Origin: Stenotrophomonas sp. SY1
GTDB lineage: Bacteria > Pseudomonadota > Gammaproteobacteria > Xanthomonadales > Xanthomonadaceae
DNA length: 64,000 bases
Assembly: GCF_021202945.1 (NCBI RefSeq)
Contig: NZ_JAJOYR010000001.1
Location: 1,591,533-1,655,532, forward strand
Direction of reading: 5' to 3'
The notes below the pieces were generated by a model. That model was not told the DNA's origin, ran no database searches, and saw nothing but the letters and a program-made list of their open reading frames with translations. The position numbers were made by a program, and so were the translations under genes. Each line of letters begins with the position of its first letter. The first letter of the stretch is position 1. Positions 10,347 through 18,065 of this stretch are shown in pieces.

Positions 10347-11075
10347 ATGACGGACGTACAGACCATGCACCGCCTGTTGGTGGTAGACGACGACAGTGAT
10401 ATCCGCAGCCTGCTGGCCGAACAGCTGGGACGGGCCGGCTATGCCGTGAGCACGGCCGGCGACGGCAACCAGATGCGGCAGGTACTGCTGCGCGAGCACA
10501 TAGACCTGATCGTGCTCGATCTCAACCTGCCGCGCGAGGACGGGCTGTCGCTGTGCCGCGAGATCCGCGCGCGCTCCAGCACGCCGGTGATCATGCTCAC
10601 CGCGCGCAGCGAGCCGATCGATCGCGTGCTCGGCCTTGAAATGGGTGCCGACGATTACCTGGCCAAGCCATTCGAGCCGCGTGAACTGTTGGCACGCATC
10701 CGCAACGTGCTGCGCCGGACCGAGGCGTTGCCGGCCAATCTGGAGCCGCTGGCGATGCGCCGGGCGACATTCTCCGGCTGGGTGTTCGATCTGGAGCACC
10801 GCCACCTGGTCGATCCGGCCGGGTGCGTGGTGATGCTGTCCGGTGCCGAGTTCCGGCTGCTGCGGGTGTTCGTGGCCCATGCCAACAAGGTGCTTTCGCG
10901 TGAGCAACTGGTGGCGTTGAGTACTGGCCGCAACTACGAGTCGCAGGACCGTGCGATCGATCTGCAGGTCAGCCGCCTGCGCCAGAAACTGGGCGATGCC
11001 GGTGGCAGCGATGGACTGGTCAAGACCGTGCGCAACGAAGGCTATGTGTTTGCCAGTGCGGTGACGCTGGAATGA
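10347..11075 (+). CDS. OmpR-family response regulator, divergent from macABC
   Basis: Cytoplasmic DNA-binding response regulator of 242 residues. The receiver has the acidic pair Asp14/Asp15, phospho-acceptor Asp58 (LIVLDLNLP), Thr85 and Lys107. It is followed by a winged-helix DNA-binding domain (about 140-235) ending in the usual VKTVRNEGYVF. The start is chosen at ATG 10347; ATGs at 10332 and 10365 are in frame. The kinase gene overlaps the stop by 4 bases. Divergence from macABC across about 200 bases carrying GATACATG repeats suggests it controls the pump operon and itself. The inducing signal is not evident. Confidence 0.93.
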   Translation: MTDVQTMHRLLVVDDDSDIRSLLAEQLGRAGYAVSTAGDGNQMRQVLLREHIDLIVLDLNLPREDGLSLCREIRARSSTPVIMLTARSEPIDRVLGLEMGADDYLAKPFEPRELLARIRNVLRRTEALPANLEPLAMRRATFSGWVFDLEHRHLVDPAGCVVMLSGAEFRLLRVFVAHANKVLSREQLVALSTGRNYESQDRAIDLQVSRLRQKLGDAGGSDGLVKTVRNEGYVFASAVTLE

Positions 11076-12484
11076 GGCGGCTGCGTCGGTTCCTGTCGTC
11101 AATGACCGGGCGGCTGTTCGTGATCCTGCTGGTCGGCATGATGGTGGCCGCCATTGGCGCGACCCTGCTGGCCGAGTCGCGTCGTCAACAGGAATTCGAA
11201 CGGCAGAATCTTGCGCGCACCGCCGATCGCCTGCAGGGCTTCGTCAATCTGCTCGACGACAATCCGGAGCTGCGCTCGCGCCTGCTTGCGGTGGGCGGGC
11301 GCAGCGTGCGCGAGGTCAAGGGGCAGTTCCGCACCGGCGAGGCCGATGTCGCGCTGGAGGAAGCACTGGCTGCACGTGGCGGAGTGCTGGCCAACACGCA
11401 GGTACGGGCCACCAGTTTCCGTGCCTGCCTGCCGCCGCTGCCGGAGTTCCTGCCGCCACCGGAGCGCAGTCCGCGCACCCGCCACGTGCATTCGCGTGAC
11501 CCCGCTTTCACTCCGCCGCGCTGCCGTCTGGTCGAACTGAGGCTGACCGACGGCACTCCGCTGCGGCTGGCGCTGGAATATCCGTCGATGGCGCGGCGCG
11601 GCGCCTCCGCATTCGATCCGTGGTTCCTGTCGCTGATGGTGCTGGCCATCGGTGTACTGGCGTACGTTGTCGCGCGCATCGCCAGTTCGCCGCTGCAACG
11701 GTTGGCAAAGCACGCTGCCGAGCTGGGCCAGGACCTGCAACGCGAGCCTTTGCCGGTCACCGGCCCGTTGGAAGTCAAGCGCGCCGCCGAAGCCTTCAAT
11801 GCGATGCAGAAGCGTCTGCAGCGCCATCTGGGGGAGCGCACGCAGATGCTGGCGGCCATCACCCACGATCTGCAGACCCCGCTGACCCGCCTGCGCCTGC
11901 GCCTGGAAAACGTGACCGACGAGCAGCTGCGCGAGCGGCTGGTCGGTGATCTGGCGGCGATGCAGGCGCTTATCCGCGAAGGACTGGAACTGGCACGCAG
12001 CGCCGAAAGCGCCGAGCAACGTGCAGCGCTGGATCTGGATTCCTTGTTGGAAAGCGTGGTCGAGGATGCAGCAGAGTCCGGCCATGACGCCACGCTGGAG
12101 CAGGGCAGTGGCGCGGTGTTGATGTTGCGGCCGCTGGCCATGCGCCGGTTGTTCTCCAACCTGGTGGACAACGCGGTCAAGTACGGCCGGCACGCGCAGG
12201 TCCGGGCCAGCCACGATGGCAGTGCGGTGGAAGTGCGTATCCGCGACAGCGGGCCGGGCCTGAGCGAGGAGGAACTGGAAGCGGTATTCACTCCGTTCCT
12301 GCGTCTGGAGACGTCACGCTCGCGTGAAACCGGCGGTGCCGGGTTGGGCCTGACCATCGCCCGCGCATTGGCCGAGAAGGATGGCGCCACCTTGCACCTG
12401 CGCAATCACCCCGAAGGCGGACTGGAAGCCATCGTGCGCTGGGATGCTCCGCAATGGGCGTCGGCATTGCGTGACCGGCACTGA
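11072..12484 (+). CDS. Sensor histidine kinase partnering the 10347 regulator
   Basis: Inner-membrane histidine kinase of 470 residues. TM1 (about 15-33) and TM2 (about 184-204) flank a periplasmic sensor of about 150 residues that is rich in Pro and Arg and contains two Cys (residues 119 and 151, CLPPLPEF and CRLVELRL). A HAMP-like segment leads to the dimerisation/phosphorylation helix with His265 in THDLQTPLTRL. The HATPase has N-box LFSNLVDNAVKYG, G1 RDSGPGLS and G2 GGAGLGLTIA. ATG overlaps the regulator stop (ATGA), so the two are co-translated. The ligand is unknown; the Cys pair could form a disulfide or bind metal, which is speculation. Confidence 0.93.
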   Translation: MRRLRRFLSSMTGRLFVILLVGMMVAAIGATLLAESRRQQEFERQNLARTADRLQGFVNLLDDNPELRSRLLAVGGRSVREVKGQFRTGEADVALEEALAARGGVLANTQVRATSFRACLPPLPEFLPPPERSPRTRHVHSRDPAFTPPRCRLVELRLTDGTPLRLALEYPSMARRGASAFDPWFLSLMVLAIGVLAYVVARIASSPLQRLAKHAAELGQDLQREPLPVTGPLEVKRAAEAFNAMQKRLQRHLGERTQMLAAITHDLQTPLTRLRLRLENVTDEQLRERLVGDLAAMQALIREGLELARSAESAEQRAALDLDSLLESVVEDAAESGHDATLEQGSGAVLMLRPLAMRRLFSNLVDNAVKYGRHAQVRASHDGSAVEVRIRDSGPGLSEEELEAVFTPFLRLETSRSRETGGAGLGLTIARALAEKDGATLHLRNHPEGGLEAIVRWDAPQWASALRDRH

Positions 12485-12637
12485 GAATGTGACGCACGAC
12501 CGGCTTGTTCGAATATCCGGCGGTTGATTTCACGCCGCCTTGATGTGATCTGTCGGCTTGTCGATGTAATAGCGAAAATCAGCTTGAAAACAGTGCGTTC
12601 TTGCTAGTATCGGGCCACCAACCGGGGGCGCGGAGCG

Positions 12638-13519
12638 ATGCGGGAAAACACGTTTGCGACAGGTGATGCAGGTGTTCCTGCACATGCCGGCAAGGCCGGC
12701 AGCGCAAGTGTGGCCTGGCGGATTCCGAATGCCGTTTTCTTGTACATGGCCACGTCCTCTGCATGGGCGAGGACGCAGGCCAGCAGCGCTGGCGTAAGCA
12801 GCAATGTTGGCTGGATCGTTGCCTGCGTGCTGCTGTTGCTGGGCTTGCTGCTGTGTCTGTGGCTGCTGTGGCGGCAACGAGCCAGGAGCCGGCAACTGTC
12901 CTTGCACGCGCAGGAACAGACGCGGCTGGCGCAACGCCAGGCAGAGGTGCTGGAAGCGGTGTCGCGGGAAAGCGCCACCCTGGAACAGCAATTGCGTGAA
13001 CAGGTGCAGGCCTTCGAACGACTGGCCAACGAGGACGATCTGAGCGGACTGCCCAATCGCCGCGCGTTCGATGATGCGCTGGCGCGCAACATGGCTGCCG
13101 CACACCGCGACGGCCGTCCGCTGAGCCTGATCGTGTTGAGCATCGATCATCTCAAGCAGATCAATGCCAGCTGGTCACGCGCCGTCGGTGATCTGGTGCT
13201 GTGCGAAACCGGCGAGTTGTTGCGACGTGGCCTGCGCGCTTCGGACATGCCGGCGCGGCTGGGCAACAAGGAATTCGCGGTGCTGCTGAGCAATGCCACG
13301 CTGGCTGATGCCGAGCGAGTCGGCGAGCGCCTGCAACTGCTGTTCGCCCAGTTCGGCCAGTGGGGTGGCCGCAGCGAAGGCGGAGTCACGGTGACCTTCA
13401 GCGCCGGTGCGGTGCAGATGGACCTGGAAGACTTGGCGCCGGTGCAGTTCTACCAGCGGGCCAAGAGCGCGCTGGCACGTGCCAAGCACGAAGGTCGCGC
13501 ACGTACCTGCACCGGTTGA
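12638..13519 (+). CDS. Membrane-anchored GGDEF protein with degenerate active site
   Basis: A 293-residue protein. The N-terminal 50 residues contain a hydrophobic stretch (AVFLYMATSSAWA) that may be a signal peptide. A strong TM helix follows (about 57-78), then a short coiled coil (about 85-128, Gln/Glu/Arg-rich) and a GGDEF-type domain (about 130-290, starting DDLSGLPNRRAFDDAL). The signature loop that should read GG(D/E)EF is GNKEF (209-213), so the acidic residue needed for metal and catalysis is Lys211. The upstream metal-site Asp170 is kept. Family knowledge predicts no diguanylate cyclase activity, perhaps a GTP- or partner-binding role. ATG 12749 is an alternative start. Confidence 0.82.
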   Translation: MRENTFATGDAGVPAHAGKAGSASVAWRIPNAVFLYMATSSAWARTQASSAGVSSNVGWIVACVLLLLGLLLCLWLLWRQRARSRQLSLHAQEQTRLAQRQAEVLEAVSRESATLEQQLREQVQAFERLANEDDLSGLPNRRAFDDALARNMAAAHRDGRPLSLIVLSIDHLKQINASWSRAVGDLVLCETGELLRRGLRASDMPARLGNKEFAVLLSNATLADAERVGERLQLLFAQFGQWGGRSEGGVTVTFSAGAVQMDLEDLAPVQFYQRAKSALARAKHEGRARTCTG

Positions 13520-13534
13520 GTGCCGCTTGCCGGG

Positions 13535-14179
13535 TCAGTTGCCCGGTGCCGACGGCCAGGCGTTGACGATCTTGCAGAACAGGCGGGCGGTCTGCTCGGT
13601 GTCGTAGACAGCGCTGTGTGCCTCGTTGGCATCCCATTCGAAACCGGCGGCCTGCACCGCACGCGCCAGCACGGTCTGGCCGTAGGCCACGCCGGCCAGG
13701 GTGACCGTGTCGAATACGCTGAACGGATGGAACGGGTTGCGCTTGTGACCGCTGCGGGTGACGGTCGCGTTGAGGAAGTTCAGGTCGAAATGAGCGTTGT
13801 GCCCGACCAGGATCGCGCGCTGGCAGTTGTACTTCTTCATCGCCGCGCGCACCGGCGCGAACACATGCTCCAGCGCTTCGCGCTCGGGCTTGGCCAGGCG
13901 GAACGGGTGGTCCAGCACGATGCCGGTCACTTCCAGCGATTTCGGATCGATTTCGGTGCCTTCGGCGGGGATCACATGCGCACTGGCGGTCTGCCCGGGG
14001 TAGAGCAGGCCGTTCTCGTCCATCTCCACCGGTACGGCGGCGATTTCCAGCAGGGCGTGGCGGTTCCAGTCGAAGCCGCCGGTTTCCACGTCCACCACCA
14101 CCGGCAGGAAGCCGCGGAAGCGCTGCGCCATCGGCGTGTAAGTGGGTCGCTGGAGGGGGATTTCAGCGTGTTCGTTCAT
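13535..14179 (-). CDS. rnt: Ribonuclease T
   Basis: DEDDh 3'-5' exoribonuclease that trims 3' ends of tRNA and other stable RNAs. Length is 214 residues, as in E. coli. Exo I DVETGG ([12 protein letters not shown]), Exo [13 protein letters not shown] and Exo III with catalytic His ([14 protein letters not shown]) are all present. The N-terminal [15 protein letters not shown] and the basic [13 protein letters not shown] segment are RNase T hallmarks. ATG 14179 was chosen over upstream in-frame codons that run into repeat sequence. It converges on the preceding gene with only 15 bases between. Confidence 0.95.
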   Translation of the reverse strand: MNEHAEIPLQRPTYTPMAQRFRGFLPVVVDVETGGFDWNRHALLEIAAVPVEMDENGLLYPGQTASAHVIPAEGTEIDPKSLEVTGIVLDHPFRLAKPEREALEHVFAPVRAAMKKYNCQRAILVGHNAHFDLNFLNATVTRSGHKRNPFHPFSVFDTVTLAGVAYGQTVLARAVQAAGFEWDANEAHSAVYDTEQTARLFCKIVNAWPSAPGN

Positions 14180-14234
14180 CGCAATAGGGTAGCAGAGGCC
14201 ACCAAGGCGCCGTGTTGCGACAGAACTACTGAGC

Positions 14235-14445
14235 GTCCCTTCTCCCACCGGGAGAAGGTGCCCCGCAGGGGCGGATGAGGGTAAGGGCGAAGCTGATGGA
14301 TGCCGTTGGTCGGCATTCCTTGGTCCGGACGCGTTGTCCTTGCGGACGGACCCTCACCCCAACCCCTCTCCCGGTGGGAGAGGGGCTTGCTCATCTCCTT
14401 CTCCCGTTGGGAGAAGGTGCACCGGAGGGGCGGATGAGGGTGAGG
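14235..14445. repeat. Palindromic repeat mosaic (A-B-A)
   Basis: Three hairpin elements of the same families as at 4947-5416: type A at 14238-14281 (CCTTCTCCC...GGGAGAAGG plus GGCGGATGAGGG tail), type B at 14351-14387 (CCCTCACCCCAACCCC...) and type A at 14397-14444. They fill the gap between the end of the RiPP operon and the start of rnt. No gene seen. Confidence 0.75.
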
Positions 14446-14452
14446 TACCCGT

Positions 14453-15202
14453 TTATCGCTGTGGTGCTGCACCGATCAGGCAGCCACGTGTGCGCAGTTG
14501 ATCCAGCATCAGCGCACCATTGGCCAGGAAATCCGCATCGGGGGCAACCCCGGCCTCCGTGGCCAAGGCCTGCAACTGCTGCCGTCCACTGAGATCAGGG
14601 TGCTGCTCCAGCCGCTCCAGCAGCCGGTACAGCAATGGCGACAGTTCGGAGAATGCGATGCTGCCATCGCTCTGCCGCCGGGCCAGCAACAAGGTCGGCT
14701 CCAGCGGCTGGGCAGGTTGGTACTCCGGGCCAATGCGATGCACCGGCCAGTGATAGGCCAGAGCGCGGCACCAGGGCGAGAGCACCGGCATGCCGTCCAG
14801 CAGGTCGCCGGCCGGATCGTGTGCGGGCAACGGATCGTCGGCGAGTTGCAGGGCCAGTTCGATCCATTCGTAATGCGCCAGTTCCAGCAGCCAGGTTTCG
14901 TCGGCCTGCACGGCGTGGCTGTCGAGGAAGTGGATGAACTCCTGGCCGATCTCGGTGAACAGCGGCGTGTGGGCGCGGTGCTCACGACAGAACGCTCGGA
15001 CCAGCTCAAGCCAGCGCGCTTGCCCCAGCGTGCGTCGTATCACCGGGAAGTTCGCCGCCAGCAGGCTCTGGATGTTGTTGAAGTACAGCTCGCGGTAGAC
15101 CTGCATCCGCTCGTCAGCCATGCCGCTGGGCGCAGGCTGCCGGTCCGGATCACGCAGGTGTGCGGCAAAACGCATCTGCAACTGCTGCAGAGACTCAGCC
15201 AT
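14453..15202 (-). CDS. HvfC/BufC-type RiPP maturation partner (DUF2063)
   Basis: A 249-residue protein whose N-terminal half matches DUF2063 ([47 protein letters not shown]). This domain forms the partner subunit that presents the precursor peptide to the DUF692 enzyme in MNIO systems. The C-terminal half is a more variable alpha/beta domain, and there is no signal peptide, so it is cytoplasmic. ATG 15202 overlaps the last 8 bases of the maturase gene. It is the last gene of the three-gene operon and ends just before the palindromic repeats. The family role is established for HvfC and BufC; its role here follows from context. Confidence 0.88.
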   Translation of the reverse strand: MAESLQQLQMRFAAHLRDPDRQPAPSGMADERMQVYRELYFNNIQSLLAANFPVIRRTLGQARWLELVRAFCREHRAHTPLFTEIGQEFIHFLDSHAVQADETWLLELAHYEWIELALQLADDPLPAHDPAGDLLDGMPVLSPWCRALAYHWPVHRIGPEYQPAQPLEPTLLLARRQSDGSIAFSELSPLLYRLLERLEQHPDLSGRQQLQALATEAGVAPDADFLANGALMLDQLRTRGCLIGAAPQR

Positions 15203-16073
15203 GGGCTGCAACCGTGTCGACTTCAGCGGCTTGCTGCAAGCGGCGGATGTGGGCAACTTCATCCAGCAGCTCGGCCAGCGGCGGGAAGTTGAAGTCGCGT
15301 TCCAGCAGGGTGGGGCGTACGCCATGCAGTGCATGCGCGGCGTTGAGCAAGGCCCATACATCGTCCTTGACCGGCATGCCATGGGTGTCGATCTTCAGGT
15401 CATCGGCTTCGTCGTGATGGCCTGCGATGTGGTAACTGGCGATGCGCTGCGAAGGGAACCGCGTGAGGAATGCCTGCGCGTCGTACGCGTGGTTGATGGC
15501 GTTGACGTAGACGTTGTTGATGTCCAGCAGCAGATCGCAGTCGGCCTCTTCCAGTACCGCGTTGATGAAGCTGGCTTCATCCATGTCGGCACCGGGCACG
15601 GCGTAGTAGGACGCGTTTTCCACCGCGATGCGTCGGCCGAGGATGTCCTGCGTCTGGCGGATGCGCGCGGCCACGTGATGCACCGCCTCTGCGGTGAAGG
15701 GCAGCGGCAGCAGTTCGTAGAGATGACCGTCATCGCTGCACCAGCTCAGGTGCTCGCTGTACAGCGCGACCTGGTGCTGGTCGAGGAAGCGGCGGGTGCG
15801 TTGAAGGAAATCCACGTCCAGCGGTGAGGGGCCACCCAACGACAAGGACAGGCCGTGGCAGGTCAGCGGGTGCCTGCGTGAGAGTTCAAGCAGCGCTTCG
15901 CCCAGTGCGCCACCGACGCCGAGCCAGTTGTCCGGTGCGCATTCGAGGAAGTCGAAGGCACCGGCAGGTGCTGCCAGCAGTGCGTCGAGCAGCGAGCGTC
16001 GGACGCCGAGGCCTGCGCTTGCCGGAGGCGGCAGGCGCAGGCCATTACTGCGAGAGTCAGTGGTTGCCGCCAC
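15195..16073 (-). CDS. HvfB/BufB-type MNIO RiPP maturase (DUF692)
   Basis: TIM-barrel multinuclear non-heme iron oxidase, 292 residues from GTG 16073. Relatives (MbnB, BufB, HvfB) oxidise Cys of a precursor peptide into copper-binding heterocycles or thioamides. Conserved metal-site segments are visible: [10 protein letters not shown] (His73), SEHLSW (Glu107-His108), VENASYY (Glu152), [14 protein letters not shown] (Asp184, Asn187), YHIAGHH (His215), IDTHGMPV (His231) and LLERDFN (Glu258). GTG 16073 is favoured by a GAGG ribosome site about 7 bases upstream inside hvfA; no in-frame ATG exists near. It overlaps hvfA by 17 bases. The open frame upstream of 16073 only mirrors hvfA and is not coding. 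Confidence 0.9.
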   Translation of the reverse strand: MAATTDSRSNGLRLPPPASAGLGVRRSLLDALLAAPAGAFDFLECAPDNWLGVGGALGEALLELSRRHPLTCHGLSLSLGGPSPLDVDFLQRTRRFLDQHQVALYSEHLSWCSDDGHLYELLPLPFTAEAVHHVAARIRQTQDILGRRIAVENASYYAVPGADMDEASFINAVLEEADCDLLLDINNVYVNAINHAYDAQAFLTRFPSQRIASYHIAGHHDEADDLKIDTHGMPVKDDVWALLNAAHALHGVRPTLLERDFNFPPLAELLDEVAHIRRLQQAAEVDTVAAHG

Positions 16074-16410
16074 ACTTGCCCTCACCGCACTTGCCTTCGG
16101 CGCGCGACTTGGCTGCTCCAGCGGCTTCGTCGGCAGCCTTTGCATCGTCGGCCTTGGCCGGCTCGTGCTTGTGGTCGTTGCCGCACTTGCCCTCGCCACA
16201 CTTGCCTTCGGCCTTCTGCTTGGCTTCGGCTTCGGCGGTCTGGGTGGTGGCGGTGGTGGCCTGCTTTTCAGCGGTGGGCGGCGTCTGGGTGCTGGCACCC
16301 AGTGCGTAACCCTGGGCCAGGTCGGTCATGGCGAAGGCGGGGGCGGCCATGCCACCGATCAAGGCAGCGCCAAGGGCGAGGGAAACGGGTTTGCGGATGC
16401 TGTTGACCAT
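16057..16410 (-). CDS. HvfA/BufA2-type secreted copper-binding RiPP precursor
   Basis: A 117-residue precursor with a Sec signal peptide (residues 1-27, ending APAFA) and a mature part rich in Ala, Lys, Glu and Thr. It carries two paired motifs, [10 protein letters not shown] at 68-77 and again at 105-114, giving just four Cys (71, 76, 108, 113). EGKCG is the core modified by MNIO enzymes in the Haemophilus HvfA and bufferin families, where the Cys become copper-chelating groups. A His/Asp spacer (NDHKHEPAK) separates the pairs. GGAG lies upstream of ATG 16410. First gene of the operon; the product should act in the periplasm as a copper-sequestering peptide. The exact modification is unknown. 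Confidence 0.9.
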   Translation of the reverse strand: MVNSIRKPVSLALGAALIGGMAAPAFAMTDLAQGYALGASTQTPPTAEKQATTATTQTAEAEAKQKAEGKCGEGKCGNDHKHEPAKADDAKAADEAAGAAKSRAEGKCGEGKCGGNH

Positions 16411-16544
16411 GGGTGTTTCTCCGGAGCATGAAGGGGCCGGGGGGAGGCTGGAGCTTAGCAAGCGGCGCTTCTGGAAGATGTACCCGGGGCAACGAAATGG
16501 TCGGGAAGCGTGAATGGGAGTCTGGTGGGAGATGAGGCAAAGGC

Positions 16545-16680
16545 CACTCCCCAAGCCTCACCTTGGCTGCGCCAAAGGGAGGGGGCAAAGCAAAGGCGAT
16601 GCTCTCCCAACGCTCCCGCGAGCTGCTCCCTCCCTTTCGCCGTAGGCGAAGGGGAGGGTTGGGGAGGGGTAACGGCTTGA
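16545..16680. repeat. Palindromic repeats upstream of the RiPP operon
   Basis: Two hairpin elements: CACTCCCCAAGCCTCACCTTGGCTGCGCC... around 16545-16590, and CCCTCCCTTTCGCCGTAGGCGAAGGGGAGGG around 16627-16657 followed by TTGGGGAGGGG. They resemble the units of the tandem array at 63700-64000. The 346-base gap 16411-16756 therefore holds these repeats, the terminator at 16708, and by position the operon promoter (about 16411-16540), where I see no confident -35/-10 pair or metal-regulator box. Confidence 0.65.
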
Positions 16681-16707
16681 TCTTCGCGCGCCAAACCACC
16701 ACCACAA

Positions 16708-16739
16708 CGACGACAGGCCCCTTGCGGGGCCTGTCGTCG
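16708..16739 (-). terminator. Strong hairpin terminator after the RcnB-like gene
   Basis: A perfect 14-bp stem (CGACGACAGGCCCC and its complement) with a TTGC loop lies 17 bases beyond the stop codon of the minus-strand gene at 16757. The following minus-strand sequence is TTGTGG..., only weakly T-rich. The same CCCC-TTGC-GGGG core recurs at 24606-24637. Confidence 0.75.
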
Positions 16740-16756
16740 TATCGCGCGGCGGGAAC

Positions 16757-17113
16757 TCAGCGGCTGCCGCTGATGATGTCCACCACGATGCCGGTGGCGA
16801 TGGTCATCAACACATAGCGGTCATCAACCTTGCGCCATTCGTTGCCTTTTCCCGGCTTGCGCAGGCCATGGCGGCCGTAGTCGGAAACGCGTGCGCCGCG
16901 CTGGTTCTGCGGCAGCCGCTCGCCTTTGCGGGGGCCGTGCTGGGCGGAGTGGGAAGGCGGATGAGGGGCGCCGTTGGACGGATGCTGGTCGTGGTGCCGA
17001 GCGTCGCTGGCGGTTGGGCGGTCGCGATGGTCACGCTCCTGCGGCGGGCCAGCGAGGGCGGCGCCGGAGGCCAGCAGGGACAGGCAAAGGAGGGAGGCGG
17101 CGGTGCGCTTCAT
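16757..17113 (-). CDS. RcnB-family periplasmic protein
   Basis: A 118-residue exported protein. The signal peptide (KRTAASLLCLSLLASGAALA) is followed by a His/Pro/Arg-rich low-complexity stretch (RDHRDRPTASDARHHDQHP...) and a C-terminal RcnB-type domain: GERLPQNQRGARVSDYGRHGLRKP, then WRKVDDRYVLMTIATGIVVDII. E. coli RcnB is a periplasmic protein needed for nickel/cobalt homeostasis. The family is broad, and the His-rich region only suggests metal binding. ATG 17113 has AGGA upstream. Its promoter region carries the GATACAA tandem like that near macA, and it lies next to the copper-binding RiPP operon. Confidence 0.8.
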   Translation of the reverse strand: MKRTAASLLCLSLLASGAALAGPPQERDHRDRPTASDARHHDQHPSNGAPHPPSHSAQHGPRKGERLPQNQRGARVSDYGRHGLRKPGKGNEWRKVDDRYVLMTIATGIVVDIISGSR

Positions 17114-17212
17114 GGATATTCCTGGGAGCACGGCGGGAGTGCCGAGAGCAACTCCACGCTAGGGAAATTTCCATGAATGCGTAATTAAATTCGCCGCTCC
17201 ATTGGTGTCGTT

Positions 17213-17232
17213 TTGTATCGGCTTGTATCGGC
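17213..17232. promoter_or_regulatory. TTGTATCGGC tandem, putative operator of the RcnB-like gene
   Basis: TTGTATCGGC is repeated perfectly with a 10-base period (minus strand GCCGATACAA twice), about 100 bases upstream of the RcnB-like start. It shares the GATACA core and 10-base spacing with the macA/regulator intergenic repeats at 10287-10304, and TGTATCGG is identical to part of 10268-10275. Binding by the 10347 regulator is an inference. Confidence 0.5.
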
Positions 17233-17258
17233 CCGCCGTGATCGTGCGGTGGCGGGCC
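17230..17258 (-). terminator. Possible phoU terminator hairpin
   Basis: GGCCCGCC/GGCGGGCC forms an 8-bp GC stem with a 13-base loop just after the phoU stop, but no T-run follows. It partly overlaps the TTGTATCGGC repeat. Confidence 0.35.
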
Positions 17259-17270
17259 GAAGGCACGGGC

Positions 17271-17978
17271 TCAGGCGTGATCGACCGTGCTGGTTTCGTC
17301 GCGCTTCTCACGCGGCGGCAGCGGTTCTTCGCCCTTGACCAGGAACCACACGTTCTCGGCGATGTTGGTGGCGTGGTCGCCGATGCGTTCCAGGTTCTTG
17401 GCCATGAACAGCAGGTGCGTGCACGGGGTGATGTTGCGCGGGTCTTCCATCATGTAGGTGAGCAGCTCGCGGAACAGCGCGGTGTACTGCGCGTCCAGGC
17501 GGGCATCGTCCTGGCGCAGCTTGAGCGCGGCTTCCACATCATTGTTGCGGTAAGCCTCCATCGCGCCACGCACCTGGATGGCGGCCAGACGGCCCAGTGC
17601 GCGCAGGCCCTGGATCTGCGGCAGCGGCGGCACCGACACCAGCGCGATCGAACGCTTGGCGACGTTGGCGGCGTAGTCGCCAATGCGCTCGATGTCGGCC
17701 GGGATGCGCAGGCCGGCGAGGATCTCGCGCAGGTCGCGTGCCATCGGGCCGCGCAGTGCCAGGCGCATCACGTCATGGCTGATCTGTTGTTCGAGCTGGT
17801 CGATGGCGTCGTCGTTGGCGACGATGCGCTGTGCGGCCTTCTCGTCGCGTCGTTCGATCACATCCAGCGCCGCTTCCAGCTGGGCCACGGACATTTCGCC
17901 CATGCGCAGGATTTCGGCCACCAGACGCTGCTGCTCTTCGTCATAGCTCTTGACGATGTGGTCGTTGGGGAGATTCAT
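17271..17978 (-). CDS. phoU: Phosphate signalling complex protein PhoU
   Basis: Cytoplasmic negative regulator that links PstSCAB transport activity to the PhoR/PhoB two-component system and represses the Pho regulon when phosphate is plentiful. The 235-residue protein consists of two three-helix PhoU repeats, with metal-site type sequences RIPADIERIGDYAANVAKR in the first and NLERIGDHATNIAENVWFLVKG in the second. It starts with HIVKSYDEEQQRLVAEIL, as most PhoU do. It is the last gene of the pst operon, 87 bases after pstB. Confidence 0.96.
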   Translation of the reverse strand: MNLPNDHIVKSYDEEQQRLVAEILRMGEMSVAQLEAALDVIERRDEKAAQRIVANDDAIDQLEQQISHDVMRLALRGPMARDLREILAGLRIPADIERIGDYAANVAKRSIALVSVPPLPQIQGLRALGRLAAIQVRGAMEAYRNNDVEAALKLRQDDARLDAQYTALFRELLTYMMEDPRNITPCTHLLFMAKNLERIGDHATNIAENVWFLVKGEEPLPPREKRDETSTVDHA

Positions 17979-18065
17979 GGAATGCTCACTGGATGGTGTA
18001 GTGGAAACGTGCCTTGAAACAGAATCAGAAAGCGCAGCCTGTGTTGGCCGCGGCTTCGCCGCACA

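Noticed and set aside
15195..16298. A longer form of the DUF692 protein starting at 16298
   Set aside because: The extra 75 codons are Pro/Arg/Ser-rich and lie opposite the precursor's own frame; they read the hvfA DNA in another frame. The GTG at 16073 fits the family start.
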